Below are positions 7,741 to 8,407 of a stretch of DNA of 8,407 bases, one piece after another (within the stretch, counting starts at the first letter, position 1; the number at the start of each line of letters is the position of its first letter). Below the pieces are notes generated by a model. The model was not told where the DNA came from and did no database searches. It saw nothing but the letters and a program-made list of their open reading frames with translations. A program made the position numbers and the translations under genes. Where the stretch lies: contig JALQWJ010000056.1 in the NCBI GenBank assembly GCA_023258775.1, forward strand, positions 1 through 8,407. Direction: 5' to 3'. The stretch is from Burkholderiaceae bacterium. GTDB taxonomy: Bacteria; Pseudomonadota; Gammaproteobacteria; Burkholderiales; Burkholderiaceae_E.

Positions 7741-8407
7741 TTGAGGCACTCCCTCGGTGTTGCCCGTTTCCGGCCTCAAGACGCATGAGGCGGGCTCTTA
7801 AACTTGGCAATTGCTTGAGAACCGCAGCACTGCGATCGGCTTGCTTTTGCGGCATCTGCGGAAAAACGCCTCCGTAGACACCAGCTTGAAAAATCGATTG
7901 TGTGACTAAACTCATCGCGGCAATGACGACATCATCAGCAATGTTCAGATGTCCAAGAATCCCAGCGCCTCCGCCAACCATGACGCGGTGACCTAGCCTC
8001 GTACTGCCCGCAATACCAACGCAACCTGCAATGGCGCAGTCTTCACCAATATGAACATTGTGGCCGATCTGAATTTGGTTATCGAGCTTAGAACCGCGAC
8101 CAATGTTTGTGGGATCCAAGGCTCCACGATCAACACTGCAATGAGCACCTATTTCAACATCAGAGGCAATCTGCACCGAACCAAGCTGATGAATCTTCAC
8201 CCACTGCCCCTGGCGGGTTCGCGCAAACCCAAAACCATCCGAACCAATCACTGTATTGGCATGAATGAGGACATGAGCGCCGATCGAACAATGGTGTTCG
8301 ATCACGACGCCTGCACGTAACTCACAGTACGATCCAATGACCGATCCAGGACCGATATGCACACCAGGGCCAAGACGGACATTGTCACCAATCATTGCGC
8401 CAGATCC
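7733..8407 (-). CDS. lpxD: UDP-3-O-(3-hydroxyacyl)glucosamine N-acyltransferase, 3' part (5' end outside the window)
   Basis: LpxD adds the second 3-hydroxyacyl chain, to the 2-amino group of UDP-3-O-acylglucosamine, the third step of lipid A synthesis. The frame is open to the right edge, giving 224 codons. Visible are the left-handed beta-helix hexapeptide repeats ([30 protein letters not shown]), the family segment SDGFGFART, then [16 protein letters not shown] with the catalytic histidine (codon 8060-8062, E. coli His239) and ILGHLNIAD with the second conserved histidine (codon 7949-7951, E. coli His276). [10 protein letters not shown] leads into the C-terminal helix. The N-terminal uridine-binding domain, about 120 residues, is outside the window. 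Leu replaces E. coli Met290 in the acyl pocket. The stop overlaps the fabZ GTG by eight bases. No break is seen in the visible part. Confidence 0.96.
   Translation of the reverse strand, partial: GSGAMIGDNVRLGPGVHIGPGSVIGSYCELRAGVVIEHHCSIGAHVLIHANTVIGSDGFGFARTRQGQWVKIHQLGSVQIASDVEIGAHCSVDRGALDPTNIGRGSKLDNQIQIGHNVHIGEDCAIAGCVGIAGSTRLGHRVMVGGGAGILGHLNIADDVVIAAMSLVTQSIFQAGVYGGVFPQMPQKQADRSAAVLKQLPSLRARLMRLEAGNGQHRGSASSE
7749..7755 (-). promoter_or_regulatory. ribosome binding site of fabZ (within lpxD)
   Basis: Read on the minus strand, GAGGGAG lies eight bases before the GTG at 7740, inside the last codons of lpxD. It is the strongest Shine-Dalgarno match of the lipid A run and decides between the GTG at 7740 and the other possible fabZ starts. 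Confidence 0.65.

Noticed and set aside
1..8407. A novel defence, mobile or other undescribed system
   Set aside because: Every gene belongs to a known housekeeping family in a familiar order; there are no repeats arrays, integrase or transposase genes, or unexplained gaps over 115 bases.

Overview
The window is a stretch of ordinary core genome from a Gram-negative proteobacterium. The gene neighbourhood (an lpxD-fabZ-lpxA-lpxB-rnhB-methyltransferase run next to a divergent ppsA/ppsR pair and smpB) and the protein sequences look most like Betaproteobacteria, probably Burkholderiales. That placement is inferred from gene order and remembered family sequences, not from a search. Base composition is balanced by eye. 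The window is packed with genes; the longest gap between genes is about 114 bases.

Layout, left to right. (1) The 3' part of smpB, plus strand, runs in from the left edge. (2) ppsA, minus strand, converges on smpB across a 71-base gap. (3) ppsR, plus strand, is divergent from ppsA; the 114 bases between them hold two short inverted repeats and a weak promoter candidate. (4) A six-gene minus-strand run occupies the rest. In transcription order it is lpxD (cut by the right edge), fabZ, lpxA, lpxB, rnhB and a SpoU/TrmH-family RNA methyltransferase gene. Its last gene converges on ppsR and overlaps its 3' end by 51 bases.

How the genes work together. FabZ, LpxA, LpxD and LpxB draw on one pool of 3-hydroxyacyl-ACP. 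FabZ dehydrates it toward phospholipid synthesis, LpxA and LpxD use it to acylate the UDP-sugar precursor of lipid A, and LpxB joins the two sugars into the lipid A disaccharide. Three of the five junctions in this run are stop/start overlaps (8, 4 and 10 nt) and a fourth is a 19-nt gap, so translational coupling is likely. RNase HII and the methyltransferase are nucleic-acid housekeeping genes carried at the operon end. PpsA makes PEP from pyruvate. PpsR is the kinase/phosphorylase that switches PpsA off and on at a threonine two residues before its catalytic histidine, and both residues are present here.

I found no mobile elements, CRISPR arrays, tRNA or rRNA genes, and no sign of a new system. 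The points most worth a second look are the acyl-chain ruler residue of LpxA (Ile where E. coli has Gly173), the antisense 3' overlap of ppsR with the lipid A operon tail, and the inverted repeats in the ppsA/ppsR divergent region.
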